From Chryseobacterium fluminis (GTDB taxonomy: Bacteria; Bacteroidota; Bacteroidia; Flavobacteriales; Weeksellaceae), in contig NZ_CP111121.1 of assembly GCF_026314945.1 (NCBI RefSeq), positions 3,534,001 through 3,598,000 of the forward strand: DNA of 64,000 nt, given 5' to 3'. This document shows positions 19,187 through 28,446 of the stretch, in pieces (position 1 is the stretch's first letter; the number at the start of each line of letters is the position of its first letter). The position numbers and the translations under genes were made by a program. Below the pieces are notes generated by a model. It saw only the letters and a program-made list of their open reading frames with translations, had not been told where the DNA came from and did no database searches.

Positions 19187-19650
19187 AAGGCATTAAATTG
19201 ATTTTATTGATCATTTGTTTTGTTCTAACAAATGCTCAACAAAAAAAGGACTCTATTATACATATAAATAGTAGTTTCTTAGACCATAACGGAATTATAA
19301 TTAAGCAAAAAATAGCAGATATAATTTTAAATAAAGAGCAAACTAATTTGATTAAGGAAGATAAAGTAAAATATATAAACAGACATTTTTTTATTAATGA
19401 AATTCTTGATAAGGGTTTAGTAAAAGAGAATAGTAAGGGAATATTTATAATTATTCCATCTATTAGTCATTCTCCATATTACCTCTTGTTGTTGGATAAT
19501 AAGGTTAAAATTATTAACTTAAAAAATCTTACAAAAACAATATCTGAAGTTTTATCTTACTTCAAGAAGACAAATTTTTCAGAAGAGTTAAAATACAAGT
19601 ACCTTATAGAAATTTTAAAATTTTATAAGATAAACAAAGAAAGCACTTAA
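19183..19650 (+). CDS. Exported protein, candidate immunity protein for CT3
   Basis: A 155-residue protein with signal peptide MKGIKLILLIICFVLTNAQQ (no lipobox), then a lysine- and isoleucine-rich body that is probably mostly helical in its second half. No family is recognised. The ATGA overlap with the HEIDH tip and the very AT-rich composition identify it as that tip's probable periplasmic immunity partner. It differs from the two lipoproteins of the preceding modules, as expected for an unrelated toxin. Confidence 0.6.
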   Translation: MKGIKLILLIICFVLTNAQQKKDSIIHINSSFLDHNGIIIKQKIADIILNKEQTNLIKEDKVKYINRHFFINEILDKGLVKENSKGIFIIIPSISHSPYYLLLLDNKVKIINLKNLTKTISEVLSYFKKTNFSEELKYKYLIEILKFYKINKEST

Positions 19651-19706
19651 TAAGTAGCTCTTTGTATGGTTCGAGTGTCCCGCTTGTTCCTTTGAAGATA
19701 AAAGAA

Positions 19707-19736
19707 GTCGTCTCATTTCAAAATGAGGCGGTTTTT
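19707..19736 (+). terminator. Terminator after the third toxin module
   Basis: Stem CGTCTCATT/AATGAGGCG (one T-G wobble) with a short TCAA loop and T5. It ends the orphan-tip stretch. Confidence 0.75.
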
Positions 19737-19761
19737 GCTCTTAATTTAATTGAAAATCGCA

Positions 19762-20094
19762 ATGGAAAAATCCGTAAATACACCAAAAATAAAATGTCGT
19801 TTCCAAACAAATGACGCTGTAATGAAATCAGTCTATCTGGCTTTAAAAGAAGCAAGTGGTGCTGATGAAAGATACCTGAGAGATTTTATATATTTTACTC
19901 AAAGGGGTCTTTACTCTTTTGATAAGACTCATTTAAATAATTTTACTGATAATCTGTATCATCTGGTTACTACTCCAGTAAAACCCTTAGAAGTAACTGA
20001 TTTATCTCCGGATATTTTAGATATTTTGACACAAACCAAAATTGAAGATAATATAAAATTAATAAGCGATTTGGATGTTCGTAAAATAATATAA
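19762..20094 (+). CDS. Small protein of unknown function
   Basis: A 110-residue soluble protein (MEKSVNTPKIKCRF...) without signal peptide or membrane segments, probably helical, with a single cysteine. ATG 19762 is preferred over the in-frame TTG 12 bases upstream. No family is recognised. It stands alone between two terminators (19707-19736 and 20151-20187) at the far end of the RHS array, so it could be a lone cytoplasmic immunity gene or a remnant. Neither is shown by the sequence. Confidence 0.5.
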   Translation: MEKSVNTPKIKCRFQTNDAVMKSVYLALKEASGADERYLRDFIYFTQRGLYSFDKTHLNNFTDNLYHLVTTPVKPLEVTDLSPDILDILTQTKIEDNIKLISDLDVRKII

Positions 20095-20150
20095 GCAAAA
20101 TTTCTCCTTATTGACTATACTACACCCTAAAATTAATTAAGTTTTATATC

Positions 20151-20187
20151 AAAAAAACCGTCTCAGCTTTTGCCGAGACGGTTTTTA
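20151..20187. terminator. Bidirectional terminator
   Basis: Perfect arms AAAACCGTCTC/GAGACGGTTTT flanked by A7 and T5, so it works on both strands. It lies between the plus-strand gene ending at 20094 and the minus-strand gene ending at 20204. Confidence 0.9.
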
Positions 20188-20203
20188 TCATTTAATATTA
20201 AAA

Positions 20204-22909
20204 TTATTTCATAAAATAATCAAAATAAGAGCAGCTTCCCATTAAATTTTTTGCCGTTTCCGTACCGGAATACTGGGTTTTTAACAGGGCAAAATAGGTT
20301 CTGAACTTTTGATTTTTCAGGCGGTCCATTTCTTGCTGATGGGCATCGGTTTTCTCAGTATATTTTGGATCTGAATAATCTATCTTCACCGGGTTTTTGG
20401 CTTCATACTGGTAATACTTGCCCTGCTCTGCGCTCGCCATCTGGAACAGGATTCTTGCTTTTTGTTCTTTATTGGCAGAGGCATCCAGAGCTTTCTTATA
20501 GTAGCTTAGCGCGAGATCAAAATTGTCAGGCTCTATATAAGTAGTATTAAGGAAATTTTTATAATAATACTGGTATGGATTTTTTCGGTCAGTATTCCAG
20601 AAATCATATTTTCCTCCGTTGGAATTATCAATGTCCATTACAAACAGTTGCCTGTAATACCCTAAAATAGAAGTATTATACAGGAGGTTACCGATCAGCT
20701 GGTTGGCTTTTGCGGCCTTTTCGTCTTTTCCTGTACCCAATTTTTTCAACTGAATAAGCGCATCGGCCAGTTCCAGTTTATTCATCTTTGGCTTAATGAA
20801 TGGGAACGGAGAATAATCTTCTTTGGCCATACTTGTCTGCTCATCGCTTTGGTAGCTTTCCCACACATTATGACCGAATACAAGATCAGAAATATTGGCA
20901 TACCCGTTATACTGGGTGGCTTTATATTGCAGAGGGGTCACCTTCTTGGCATCGTAATTCCATTCAGACCGTGGAATTCCGCTGAAGTTTCCGGCTTTCT
21001 GATAATAGGATTTGGCCTTCTCAAAATCAGCCAGCCTCATCGCACGGTCTCCGTAAATCAGCGCAAAAAACCCTTCAATATTGCCCACATCATCCATATT
21101 CTTAGCAATGATCTGCTGTTCAAACTGGGTTTTATTAGGTTTTCTGTAGAATTCTTCAACACTTTTTACTAAGCTTGAATTCGGATTGTACTGCAGATCC
21201 GAAAGCTTATTGTTCATTAAAAACGATTTTCCGTCTTCCCCCTGTAAGAAATAGCGGTTGGCCATTACGTCCTTAAGGAAGTCGGCGGTGGAAGGAACTG
21301 TTCCGTAATAATCATACTCATCCGTTGCAGCCGTATCTTTTTTAACCTCTTTTTCTACGAAATACTCAGCATAATCTTTTATCAGGTGATCTTCATAAGC
21401 GGCATCGATCTTTGGCTGAGAAACAATGTCATTAAGAACTTTCATTCTCTTTATTTCTTCCAGATACTCGGGATGGGTTGTTTTAATATCATTCAGAATT
21501 TCCGTGCTTGCCTTATAATCTTTTTTCAGGAACTTTAAATACGCGTCTGCAATCTGCCAGTATTCATCCTTCGATTTTTCTTTTGTCTTTTCGGTAAATT
21601 TTTCCAGGTCGTCCAGGTAATCCTTTGTCTTCTCATCGTACCAGTAATTATTTTTGGTGTAAAAAGGAATTCTGTCCGGATTGTTGAGCAGCTCATCATC
21701 ACTTTGGTCAGACTTACCATCAGCAGTTGCCGGATCAGACTTAATGCCGAACAACTTTTTAAAGAAACGTACGATCTTCTGCCAGAAAGATAGCTTTTCC
21801 TGTTTTACTTCCGATGCTTCGGACGGACTGCTTTCCGTTTTGCTTTCAGATGTCTTGTTGTAGCCGGAAGATCCGTGGGTTTCATTGGTGTTGTAATAAT
21901 AGATCGGCAGGTAGCTTCTTTCCAGCTCGTTAATGCTTCTCACGGCCATCACTTTCAGCATTTCGGAATCAGGATTAATGTCGTACATTTTTTCCATGAT
22001 AGGAATCGGGTTATTGAAATCTTCATAGCCCAGAAGAAAATAGGCCATATTTTTTTCTTCATTTGTGCCGGCCCGTTTCATAATATTATTAAATGAAGCG
22101 GTATCCGATAGTTTCATCGATACAAAAGCAGATTCCTTACGGCTCTTACTGTTCATGAAAACCTGGAAAAAGTTCCAGTTGGCATCGGTATTCATCTGCA
22201 GGCCCCGCTGAGCGCCGGCAAGCTGATCGAGAGCCATAAAATAAACACTGCCTCTTAGCTTTACAGGCTCAATATAGGTTTTAAAAGCCTGGGTCGCGGC
22301 ATCATAGTTCCGGGTGTAATGATTGAAACGGACGAGCTGATAGCCATACCGCTGCTTAATTTCCAGATTTTGTGCCGCATTGTACAAAGAAGTTAAAGCG
22401 GCAATGGTTTTATTATAATCAAGTTGCGTGGCATTTTTACCATTCTGATTTCCGTCGTAATAAAATGAGTTTTCATTTTCGACAAAATTGATCCTCATGA
22501 AAGGCTCCAGGTACTTAGCCTCAATCAGATAATCAATTCCTTCACGGTATTTCTGATAAGAACCATTACCCAGCTTCTGAAGTAACGGATTGGTGGAGGC
22601 TCCTTTCTTCAGATCATTAAGATCATTCATTCCCATTTTGTATACCAGGAAATCAGTCTCGGAATACGTCAGCTGATTATTAAAGTATTTCTTCCATGAT
22701 TCTACATTTTCATCAGGAATCTGAGACTTGTTATAATCCGTATAAAATCGGGTAGAGTAGCTGTGTAAAAAAGGCAGGTAGGATTTATCTTTAATGATGC
22801 TTTGCGTAAACAGGTTAAAGTATTCATAATCCGGATCAGACCAGGCGCAGGCATCGGACTTGGTATAAAAAAGAGAGACTACGGCGAGTGAAAGAATATA
22901 CTTTTTCAT
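20204..22909 (-). CDS. Large exported protein of unknown function, probably TPR-like
   Basis: A 901-residue protein with signal peptide (MKKYILSLAVVSLFYTKSDA, cleavage near ACAW). The mature part is long, helix-rich and full of paired aromatic/alanine helices (for example YYQKAGNFSG, ALSYYKKALDASANKEQKARILFQMAS), which look like tetratricopeptide units near the C-terminus. A low-complexity Ser/Lys/Glu linker sits around residue 350-370. No enzyme motif was seen. It is the last gene of a minus-strand run with the lipoprotein and small exported protein upstream (35- and 1-base spacing). Confidence 0.65.
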   Translation of the reverse strand: MKKYILSLAVVSLFYTKSDACAWSDPDYEYFNLFTQSIIKDKSYLPFLHSYSTRFYTDYNKSQIPDENVESWKKYFNNQLTYSETDFLVYKMGMNDLNDLKKGASTNPLLQKLGNGSYQKYREGIDYLIEAKYLEPFMRINFVENENSFYYDGNQNGKNATQLDYNKTIAALTSLYNAAQNLEIKQRYGYQLVRFNHYTRNYDAATQAFKTYIEPVKLRGSVYFMALDQLAGAQRGLQMNTDANWNFFQVFMNSKSRKESAFVSMKLSDTASFNNIMKRAGTNEEKNMAYFLLGYEDFNNPIPIMEKMYDINPDSEMLKVMAVRSINELERSYLPIYYYNTNETHGSSGYNKTSESKTESSPSEASEVKQEKLSFWQKIVRFFKKLFGIKSDPATADGKSDQSDDELLNNPDRIPFYTKNNYWYDEKTKDYLDDLEKFTEKTKEKSKDEYWQIADAYLKFLKKDYKASTEILNDIKTTHPEYLEEIKRMKVLNDIVSQPKIDAAYEDHLIKDYAEYFVEKEVKKDTAATDEYDYYGTVPSTADFLKDVMANRYFLQGEDGKSFLMNNKLSDLQYNPNSSLVKSVEEFYRKPNKTQFEQQIIAKNMDDVGNIEGFFALIYGDRAMRLADFEKAKSYYQKAGNFSGIPRSEWNYDAKKVTPLQYKATQYNGYANISDLVFGHNVWESYQSDEQTSMAKEDYSPFPFIKPKMNKLELADALIQLKKLGTGKDEKAAKANQLIGNLLYNTSILGYYRQLFVMDIDNSNGGKYDFWNTDRKNPYQYYYKNFLNTTYIEPDNFDLALSYYKKALDASANKEQKARILFQMASAEQGKYYQYEAKNPVKIDYSDPKYTEKTDAHQQEMDRLKNQKFRTYFALLKTQYSGTETAKNLMGSCSYFDYFMK

Positions 22910-22943
22910 ATCGTGAGTGGTGTTTTTTGAGTTTATGGTGGTT

Positions 22944-23927
22944 TTAAAAATTAAAATTCCGGCCGGTTACAAATTTACTATCTAATTGATAATAAATAAT
23001 ATTGAATTGCGGTATTTTTTCCTCAAGGAAATCAACCACTTCGCGAAGCTTCTGATCAGAGATCTCTTCGGTCTTTATTCTGAATCCTTTATTTAAGTAA
23101 TGCCCGAAATAGAATCCGTCTTTCATCACTTCCGCTTCGTTGGCTGAAATTCTTCTGAAATCCGGGTTGTCAAGGTCTTTATCAGATAGAGCATTAATGA
23201 GTTTATGTTTTTCCAGGTGATTCGTCACAATTCCCCACGAATAGATCGGGAGCGCGACTTCAATTTTTTTGATGGGATAATCATCTGCCTGTGAAAGATA
23301 ATTTTTCAGAATACGGACATCCAGAATCGAGTTTTTATCAGAATTTTCCAAAGGAGAAGAAGTGGAATAGCACATCAGATATACTTTGCTTACAGGCGGA
23401 ATGCCCATCAGGTTTTTATCTTTTACCTGGTGAAGACGCAGGGTGCAGGTAATTTCTTTTCCGGATATTTTTTTTAACTCCTGTAAAAATGCGAAATAAT
23501 CATCCCGGGTTCCGGCGGTCCAGTCACAGTCGATCTGAATCTCTCCTGAATTTTTCAGTTGATATTCGGCGGTCTTTTTCTGAATAAGATCTAAAACGCT
23601 TTTCGCTAAAAAATGTATTTCTTCTTTTGTGATATACAGGAAAGTTCTGTTGGTTACAAATATGGTAGGAACGATCTGTTGAGCCGTTTCAAAGCTTTTA
23701 TCTTTCGTAATAACACCGACCGGCTGAAATTTTCCGTCGATTTTGTCAACATCGAAAAATCTTGTATACACATAAGGCAGACCTGCCTTTTTCAATGCTG
23801 TTTTCTCAGATTCACTCAGCGAAAGCCGCGTTTTCCAGTAATAGAAACCATAAAGATGATCCTTTTTGTTATTGCAGGAGAACAGGAAAATAAGAATCGA
23901 GACAAAAAAGAGTTTAAGATACTTCAT
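22944..23927 (-). CDS. Lipoprotein of unknown function, possibly a TIM-barrel glycosidase relative
   Basis: A 327-residue lipoprotein (MKYLKLFFVSILIFLFSCNN, lipobox Cys18). The stretch GEIQIDCDWTAGTRDDYFAFLQELKK followed by TCTLRLHQV resembles the central strand and helix of GH18-like or DUF3142-like TIM barrels, but the catalytic DxxDxDxE is absent, so enzymatic activity is doubtful. Its start overlaps the last base of the gene before it, showing translational coupling. The partner downstream is the 901-residue exported protein. Confidence 0.55.
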   Translation of the reverse strand: MKYLKLFFVSILIFLFSCNNKKDHLYGFYYWKTRLSLSESEKTALKKAGLPYVYTRFFDVDKIDGKFQPVGVITKDKSFETAQQIVPTIFVTNRTFLYITKEEIHFLAKSVLDLIQKKTAEYQLKNSGEIQIDCDWTAGTRDDYFAFLQELKKISGKEITCTLRLHQVKDKNLMGIPPVSKVYLMCYSTSSPLENSDKNSILDVRILKNYLSQADDYPIKKIEVALPIYSWGIVTNHLEKHKLINALSDKDLDNPDFRRISANEAEVMKDGFYFGHYLNKGFRIKTEEISDQKLREVVDFLEEKIPQFNIIYYQLDSKFVTGRNFNF

Positions 23928-24340
23928 TATTGAAACAATTCGCCTTCACATTCACAGTTTGAGCTTTCCGTTTCCGCTACCGAACAGCAGTCTTCCGATT
24001 TCATGATATTTCCTTTTTCGTCGGTGAAATAGATTTTTTCTTTATTAAACTTAAAATTCCACTTCTCATTGTATTTTTTAAAGTGTACTTTCATAACACC
24101 GGTGTGATATTTTCCCACGTTGATATCTTCAGAAGTTTCTGTGCCGTCTGCCTGATTCACCTGTACATATCCGAAATGGACATCGCCGTTTTTCTTGACA
24201 TCTACATAATAGGCAGGAGTTCCGCTGCCTCCGAATCCCTCCAGAATATTGAAACTTCTTTTTCCTGTAAAAGGAGTTTTTACCTGAGCGAACGATAAAA
24301 TGCTGAAGCATAACATCAATAAACCAAAAAGCTTTTTCAT
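23927..24340 (-). CDS. Small exported protein of unknown function
   Basis: A 137-residue protein with signal peptide MKKLFGLLMLCFSILSFAQ. The mature part is beta-rich (GFGGSGTPAYYVDVKKNGDVHFGYVQ) and ends with a cysteine-rich tail (EDCCSVAETESSNCECEGELFQ), which may form disulfides. No family is recognised. It is the first gene of the three-gene minus-strand unit, and a -7-like TAATTTTG lies 15 bases upstream of its start. Confidence 0.6.
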   Translation of the reverse strand: MKKLFGLLMLCFSILSFAQVKTPFTGKRSFNILEGFGGSGTPAYYVDVKKNGDVHFGYVQVNQADGTETSEDINVGKYHTGVMKVHFKKYNEKWNFKFNKEKIYFTDEKGNIMKSEDCCSVAETESSNCECEGELFQ

Positions 24341-24354
24341 ATAAATAATTTTTT

Positions 24355-24362
24355 CAAAATTA
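24355..24362 (-). promoter_or_regulatory. -7 element for the minus-strand three-gene unit
   Basis: Reads TAATTTTG on the minus strand, matching TAnnTTTG, 15 bases before the start codon at 24340. A correctly spaced -33 TTG was not found. Confidence 0.4.
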
Positions 24363-24479
24363 AAAATATCTAAGCAAAAATTACACCGTAAAATCCCGGG
24401 GATTAGCCTGACGGAAGGTTTTAATACAATAACACCGCTCCGGAATGAAGCATGGTATATTTATTTGCATTAAATTGTA

Positions 24480-25214
24480 TTAATGCGTTAAAGCCATGTA
24501 TAAAATACCTGCAATAGCGGCTCCGGCAATCGGACCGAGAACCGGGATCCATGCGTAGCGCCAGTCGCTGTTTCCTTTGATGGGTAAAAGGGCGTGCATA
24601 ATTCTGGGACCCAGATCACGGGCAGGATTAATCGCGTATCCGGTGGTGCCGCCTAAAGACAATCCGATCACCCATACTAAAAAGGTGACGGGTATCGCGC
24701 CTACCGATCCTAATCCTATTTTTGCATGAGTATCGGTATGTAATGTAATGTTTGGGTCTGCAAAATGAAAAATAACAAACACCAGGACAAAGGTGCCGGT
24801 CATTTCACTGATCAGGTTTGAAGAAGCTTTCCGGATAGCCGGAGAGGTGCTGAAGCACGCCAGTTTTGTGCCTTCATCTTCGGTGATGGCAAAATGATCC
24901 CTGTGGAATAGCCAGACCAAAAAGGCACCCAGCATCGCACCGGACATCTGGGCTGCAACATAAGACGGAACAGATCCCCACGGAAATTTCCCCGCAACGG
25001 CTAAACCGATGGTAACTGCCGGGTTCAGATGTGCGCCGCTCACGGATCCTGCAATGGTCACGCCTACAAAAACCGCCAGTGCCCAGGCAGTGGTAATCAC
25101 GATCCAGCCCGAGCCGTGTCCTTTGGTGCCTTTCAGAACAACATTGGCCACAACGCCGTTTCCTAATAGAATCATAAACAGGGTCCCGATAAATTCTGCG
25201 GTAAATGGTGTCAT
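24480..25214 (-). CDS. glpF: Glycerol uptake facilitator (aquaglyceroporin)
   Basis: Inner-membrane MIP channel that lets glycerol diffuse in. The 244-residue protein has both NPA boxes: HLNPAVTIG (NPA 64-66) and YAINPARDLGPR (NPA 196-198). The Asp after the second NPAR (D200) is the signature of glycerol facilitators rather than pure water channels. Six membrane helices are visible. It lies 16 bases behind glpK and after glpD, so it is the last gene of a glpDKF unit, controlled presumably by the divergent GlpR. Confidence 0.93.
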   Translation of the reverse strand: MTPFTAEFIGTLFMILLGNGVVANVVLKGTKGHGSGWIVITTAWALAVFVGVTIAGSVSGAHLNPAVTIGLAVAGKFPWGSVPSYVAAQMSGAMLGAFLVWLFHRDHFAITEDEGTKLACFSTSPAIRKASSNLISEMTGTFVLVFVIFHFADPNITLHTDTHAKIGLGSVGAIPVTFLVWVIGLSLGGTTGYAINPARDLGPRIMHALLPIKGNSDWRYAWIPVLGPIAGAAIAGILYMALTH

Positions 25215-25230
25215 ACTTATTTTTTAGAAA

Positions 25231-26728
25231 TTAATCTTCAATCCAGTTTTGTGAACGTTTTACCGCTTTGCCCCAGGTGTGGACCATCTTTTCAACCTTC
25301 TCTTTTTCCATCTGCGGGTAGAAATCCTGATCAATGATCCATTGAGACTGGATTTCATCAATGCTTTTCCAGTATCCCACCGCAAGCCCTGCAAGATAAG
25401 CAGCGCCTAAAGCTGTTGTTTCCAGTGTTTTCGGTCTTGTAATCTTAAAACCGAATAGATCCGACTGAATCTGCATCAGTAAATTGCTCGCTGATGCGCC
25501 GCCGTCTACTCTCAGCTCCAGGCTTTCTCTTCCGGAGTCTGCTTCCATAGCCTTCACAATATCATACACCTGAAAAGCGATGCCTTCCAGCGTGGCTCTG
25601 GCAATATGGCCGTTGGTAGTGCCCCGGGTGACCCCTACGATGGTTCCTCGCGCATACTGATCCCAGTAAGGTGCTCCCAAGCCTGTAAGGGCAGGGACAA
25701 AATAAACCCCACCGTTATCTTCCACAGTTTTTGCCAGGTCATTGATTTCTTCAGAAGACCTGATCAGTTTTAAGCCGTCTCTAAGCCACTGAATGGCAGC
25801 TCCGCCTACGAAAACACTGCCTTCAAGAGCATAATTGACTTCCCCGTTGATTTTCCAGGCTACCGTTGTCAGCAGGTTGTTTTTGGAGGAAACTGCTTCT
25901 TTTCCTGTATTCATTAAAAGAAAACAGCCCGTTCCGTACGTATTTTTTACCATTCCCGGGTGCGTGCACATCTGCCCGAAAAGCGCAGCCTGCTGATCGC
26001 CAGCAATACCGGCAATGGGAATTTTTGTTGAAAACAGGGTAGTGGCAGTTTCTCCGTAGATCTCACTGCTTTGTTTTACCGACGGCAACATCGACTTTGG
26101 AATCGTAAACAGCTCCAGCAAATCATCATCCCATTCCAGCGTATGGATGTTTAAAAGCATGGTTCTGCTCGCATTGGAAACATCGGTAATAAACATTTTT
26201 CCGCGGGTGAGCTTCCAGACCAGCCAGGTATCAACGGTTCCGAAGCATAATTTACCGGCTTCCGCTTTTTCGCGCGCGCCTTCCACCGTGTCAAGAATCC
26301 ATTTTAATTTGGTTGCAGAAAAATAAGCATCCAAAACAAGACCTGTCTTTTCACGGATCATCTTCTGCATATCCCTGCTCTTTCAATTCGTCACAGTATT
26401 TTGATGTTCTCCGGTCCTGCCAGACAATAGCATTGTAAACAGGTTCTCCCGTTTCCCTGTCCCAGACAACGGTTGTTTCCCGTTGATTGGTAATTCCGAT
26501 GGCTGCTACTTCCAGGCCGGAAATACCCGCTTTGGCGATAATTTCTGCAGCAGCAGAAATCTGGGAAGACCAGATTTCATTCGGATCATGTTCTACCCAA
26601 CCCGGGGTCGGGAAAATTTGTTCAAAATTTCTCTGGGAGATAAATTCCGTTTCTCCTCTGTGATTAAATAAGATCGCTCTGGACGAAGTCGTTCCCTGGT
26701 CCAGCGCAAGAATCAGTTTCTCACGCAT
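25231..26728 (-). pseudogene. glpK: Glycerol kinase, interrupted by a one-base frameshift
   Basis: Glycerol kinase makes sn-glycerol-3-phosphate from glycerol and ATP. The reading frame is split: residues 1-125 (26728-26351; [35 protein letters not shown]) end at a stop after GYAEDDP, while the rest (379 codons from 26370; [46 protein letters not shown]) continues in another frame. Removing one G near 26362 restores [14 protein letters not shown], which fits the family. Both parts together have full length (about 500 residues). Either a real null mutation or a base-call error; the otherwise intact coding sequence argues for a recent event. Confidence 0.9.
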
Positions 26729-26735
26729 ATCGTGT

Positions 26736-28334
26736 TTAATTTGGGTTAGTGTTTTTAGGAGAATAAGGCGTTAGTAAATATCCCTTTGCCAGTTCTGTAA
26801 ATTCTTCGGTCTGCTGATGGATCCATTCTTCCGGTAATCCTTTTTCTTTTGCCATAATCGTAGCTACCTTTTGTGTGCTGTCGATCGCAGCTCTCGCATC
26901 CAAAAATAACAAACGAAGTCTTCTTGCCAAAACGTCTTCGATAGTTTCTGCCATTTCGTTTCGAATCGCCCATACAATTTCACCCACGGTAAATGGATGA
27001 TCAGGATGTATTTTTTCTGAATATTCAGGATTATTCTCCTGTAATGCTTTTATAAAAGGAATATCCGAACCGTATACATACAGATGACTGCTTGTGTTGA
27101 CTAGGGATGATTTTATATTTCCGTGAATAGAGAGATGCTCGGTCTTTGAGGTGGTCAACCCTAAATGGTGAATTTCCATCGCTTTATTAATCGTATCCTC
27201 CGCCATTTTCCGGTAGGTGGTCCATTTGCCGCCAATAATTGAAATTAACCCGGTTTCAGAAGTTACGACTTTATGGCTTCTGGAAACTTCTTTTGTGCTC
27301 TTGCTTCCGTCCTTCGGAGCAGCCAGAGGTCTCAGTCCTGCAAAAACGGATTTCACATCTTCCCGCCTTGGTTTTTTTGATAAATACTGACGCGCGGTAT
27401 TGAGAACAAAGTTAATTTCTTCTTCCAGTGCCCGGGGTTCAAAGCTTTCACTTTCCAGCAGCGTATCCGTAGTTCCCACCAGGGCCCGGTCATGCCATGG
27501 AACCACAAATAAAACCCTTCCGTCCGATGTTTTGGGAATCATGATTGCATGATCACTTCTTAGAAAAGATTTGTCCAGCACCAGGTGGATTCCCTGACTC
27601 GGGACGACAAATTTTCCGTGTTCAGGATTATTCATATTCAGAATGTCATTGGTAAACACACCGGTTGCATTAACGACGACTTTTGCATGAATTTCAAATT
27701 GCTTTTTCGTTAACTGATCCTCTGCCACCACGCCTGTTATTTTATCAGAATTATTTTTCAGAAGGCCCGTTACTTTCATATAGTTCACGGCGCTCCCTCC
27801 TTTTTCAATGATCGTCTGTGCAAGATTAACAGCCAGGCGGGCATCATCGAACTGACCGTCCTGGTAAACGACTCCGCTCGCCAGGTTCTTTTGTTCGAGA
27901 GTAGGAAGTTTATCAATGGCTTTTGACTTGCTGAGGTATCTGGTTTTGCCCAAACTTAATTTACCGGCAAGAAAATCATAAACAGATAGCCCTATTTTAT
28001 AATAAATTCCGCCCCACCAGTTGTAGTTGGGAATGATGAACGATTGATTTCTTACGATATGAGCAGCATTCTGGGCCAGTAAACCTCTTTCTTTCAGAGC
28101 TTCTTTTACCAGTCCGATATCTCCCTGCGCAAGGTACCGTACGCCTCCGTGCACCAGCTTCGTGCTCCGGCTCGAAGTGGCTTTTGCAAAATCATGCGAT
28201 TCCAGCAAAAGGGTCCTGAATCCTCTGCTGGTGGCATCCAGTGCCGAACCCAGACCACTAGCCCCGCCACCTATCACGACAAAGTCCCATTCTTTGACGG
28301 TGCTCAGTTTTTCGAGTTCTTCATGTCGTTTCAT
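26736..28334 (-). CDS. glpD: Aerobic glycerol-3-phosphate dehydrogenase
   Basis: FAD enzyme at the inner membrane that oxidises glycerol-3-phosphate to dihydroxyacetone phosphate and passes electrons to quinone. The 532-residue protein has the Rossmann FAD motif [15 protein letters not shown] (glycines 22-27) and the family signature [15 protein letters not shown]. The C-terminal helical domain ([25 protein letters not shown]) is complete. It is the first gene of the minus-strand glp unit, 7 bases before glpK. The 112-base gap to glpR holds probable regulator sites. Confidence 0.95.
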   Translation of the reverse strand: MKRHEELEKLSTVKEWDFVVIGGGASGLGSALDATSRGFRTLLLESHDFAKATSSRSTKLVHGGVRYLAQGDIGLVKEALKERGLLAQNAAHIVRNQSFIIPNYNWWGGIYYKIGLSVYDFLAGKLSLGKTRYLSKSKAIDKLPTLEQKNLASGVVYQDGQFDDARLAVNLAQTIIEKGGSAVNYMKVTGLLKNNSDKITGVVAEDQLTKKQFEIHAKVVVNATGVFTNDILNMNNPEHGKFVVPSQGIHLVLDKSFLRSDHAIMIPKTSDGRVLFVVPWHDRALVGTTDTLLESESFEPRALEEEINFVLNTARQYLSKKPRREDVKSVFAGLRPLAAPKDGSKSTKEVSRSHKVVTSETGLISIIGGKWTTYRKMAEDTINKAMEIHHLGLTTSKTEHLSIHGNIKSSLVNTSSHLYVYGSDIPFIKALQENNPEYSEKIHPDHPFTVGEIVWAIRNEMAETIEDVLARRLRLLFLDARAAIDSTQKVATIMAKEKGLPEEWIHQQTEEFTELAKGYLLTPYSPKNTNPN

Positions 28335-28335
28335 A

Positions 28336-28414
28336 ATGTTTCGTTATCTTTCATTTTCAAAATTATAAATTAAAATCGAAATCAAAAAGAAAATAAACGA
28401 AATTTTATGTTTCG
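28336..28414. promoter_or_regulatory. Possible GlpR operators in the glpD-glpR divergent region
   Basis: The octamer ATGTTTCG occurs twice in this short gap, at 28336-28343 beside the glpD start and at 28407-28414 upstream of the glpR -7 box. It resembles the half-site (ATGTTCG) of the enteric DeoR-family GlpR. Binding is inferred from position and likeness. Confidence 0.4.
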
Positions 28415-28425
28415 GAAAAAAGTAA

Positions 28426-28433
28426 TACTTTTG
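28426..28433 (+). promoter_or_regulatory. -7 element of the glpR promoter
   Basis: TACTTTTG fits TAnnTTTG, 13 bases before the glpR ATG. One of the ATGTTTCG octamers lies just upstream, where it could block RNA polymerase. Confidence 0.5.
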
Positions 28434-28446
28434 GAGAAACGAATTC

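Noticed and set aside
19656..19803. Open frame reading through the terminator at 19707-19736 (about 50 codons)
   Set aside because: It crosses a clear terminator stem, has no start codon in context and resembles nothing known; probably chance.
26351..26370. Programmed frameshift in glpK
   Set aside because: No slippery heptamer or downstream structure was seen, and glycerol kinases are not known to need one; a mutation or base-call error is simpler.
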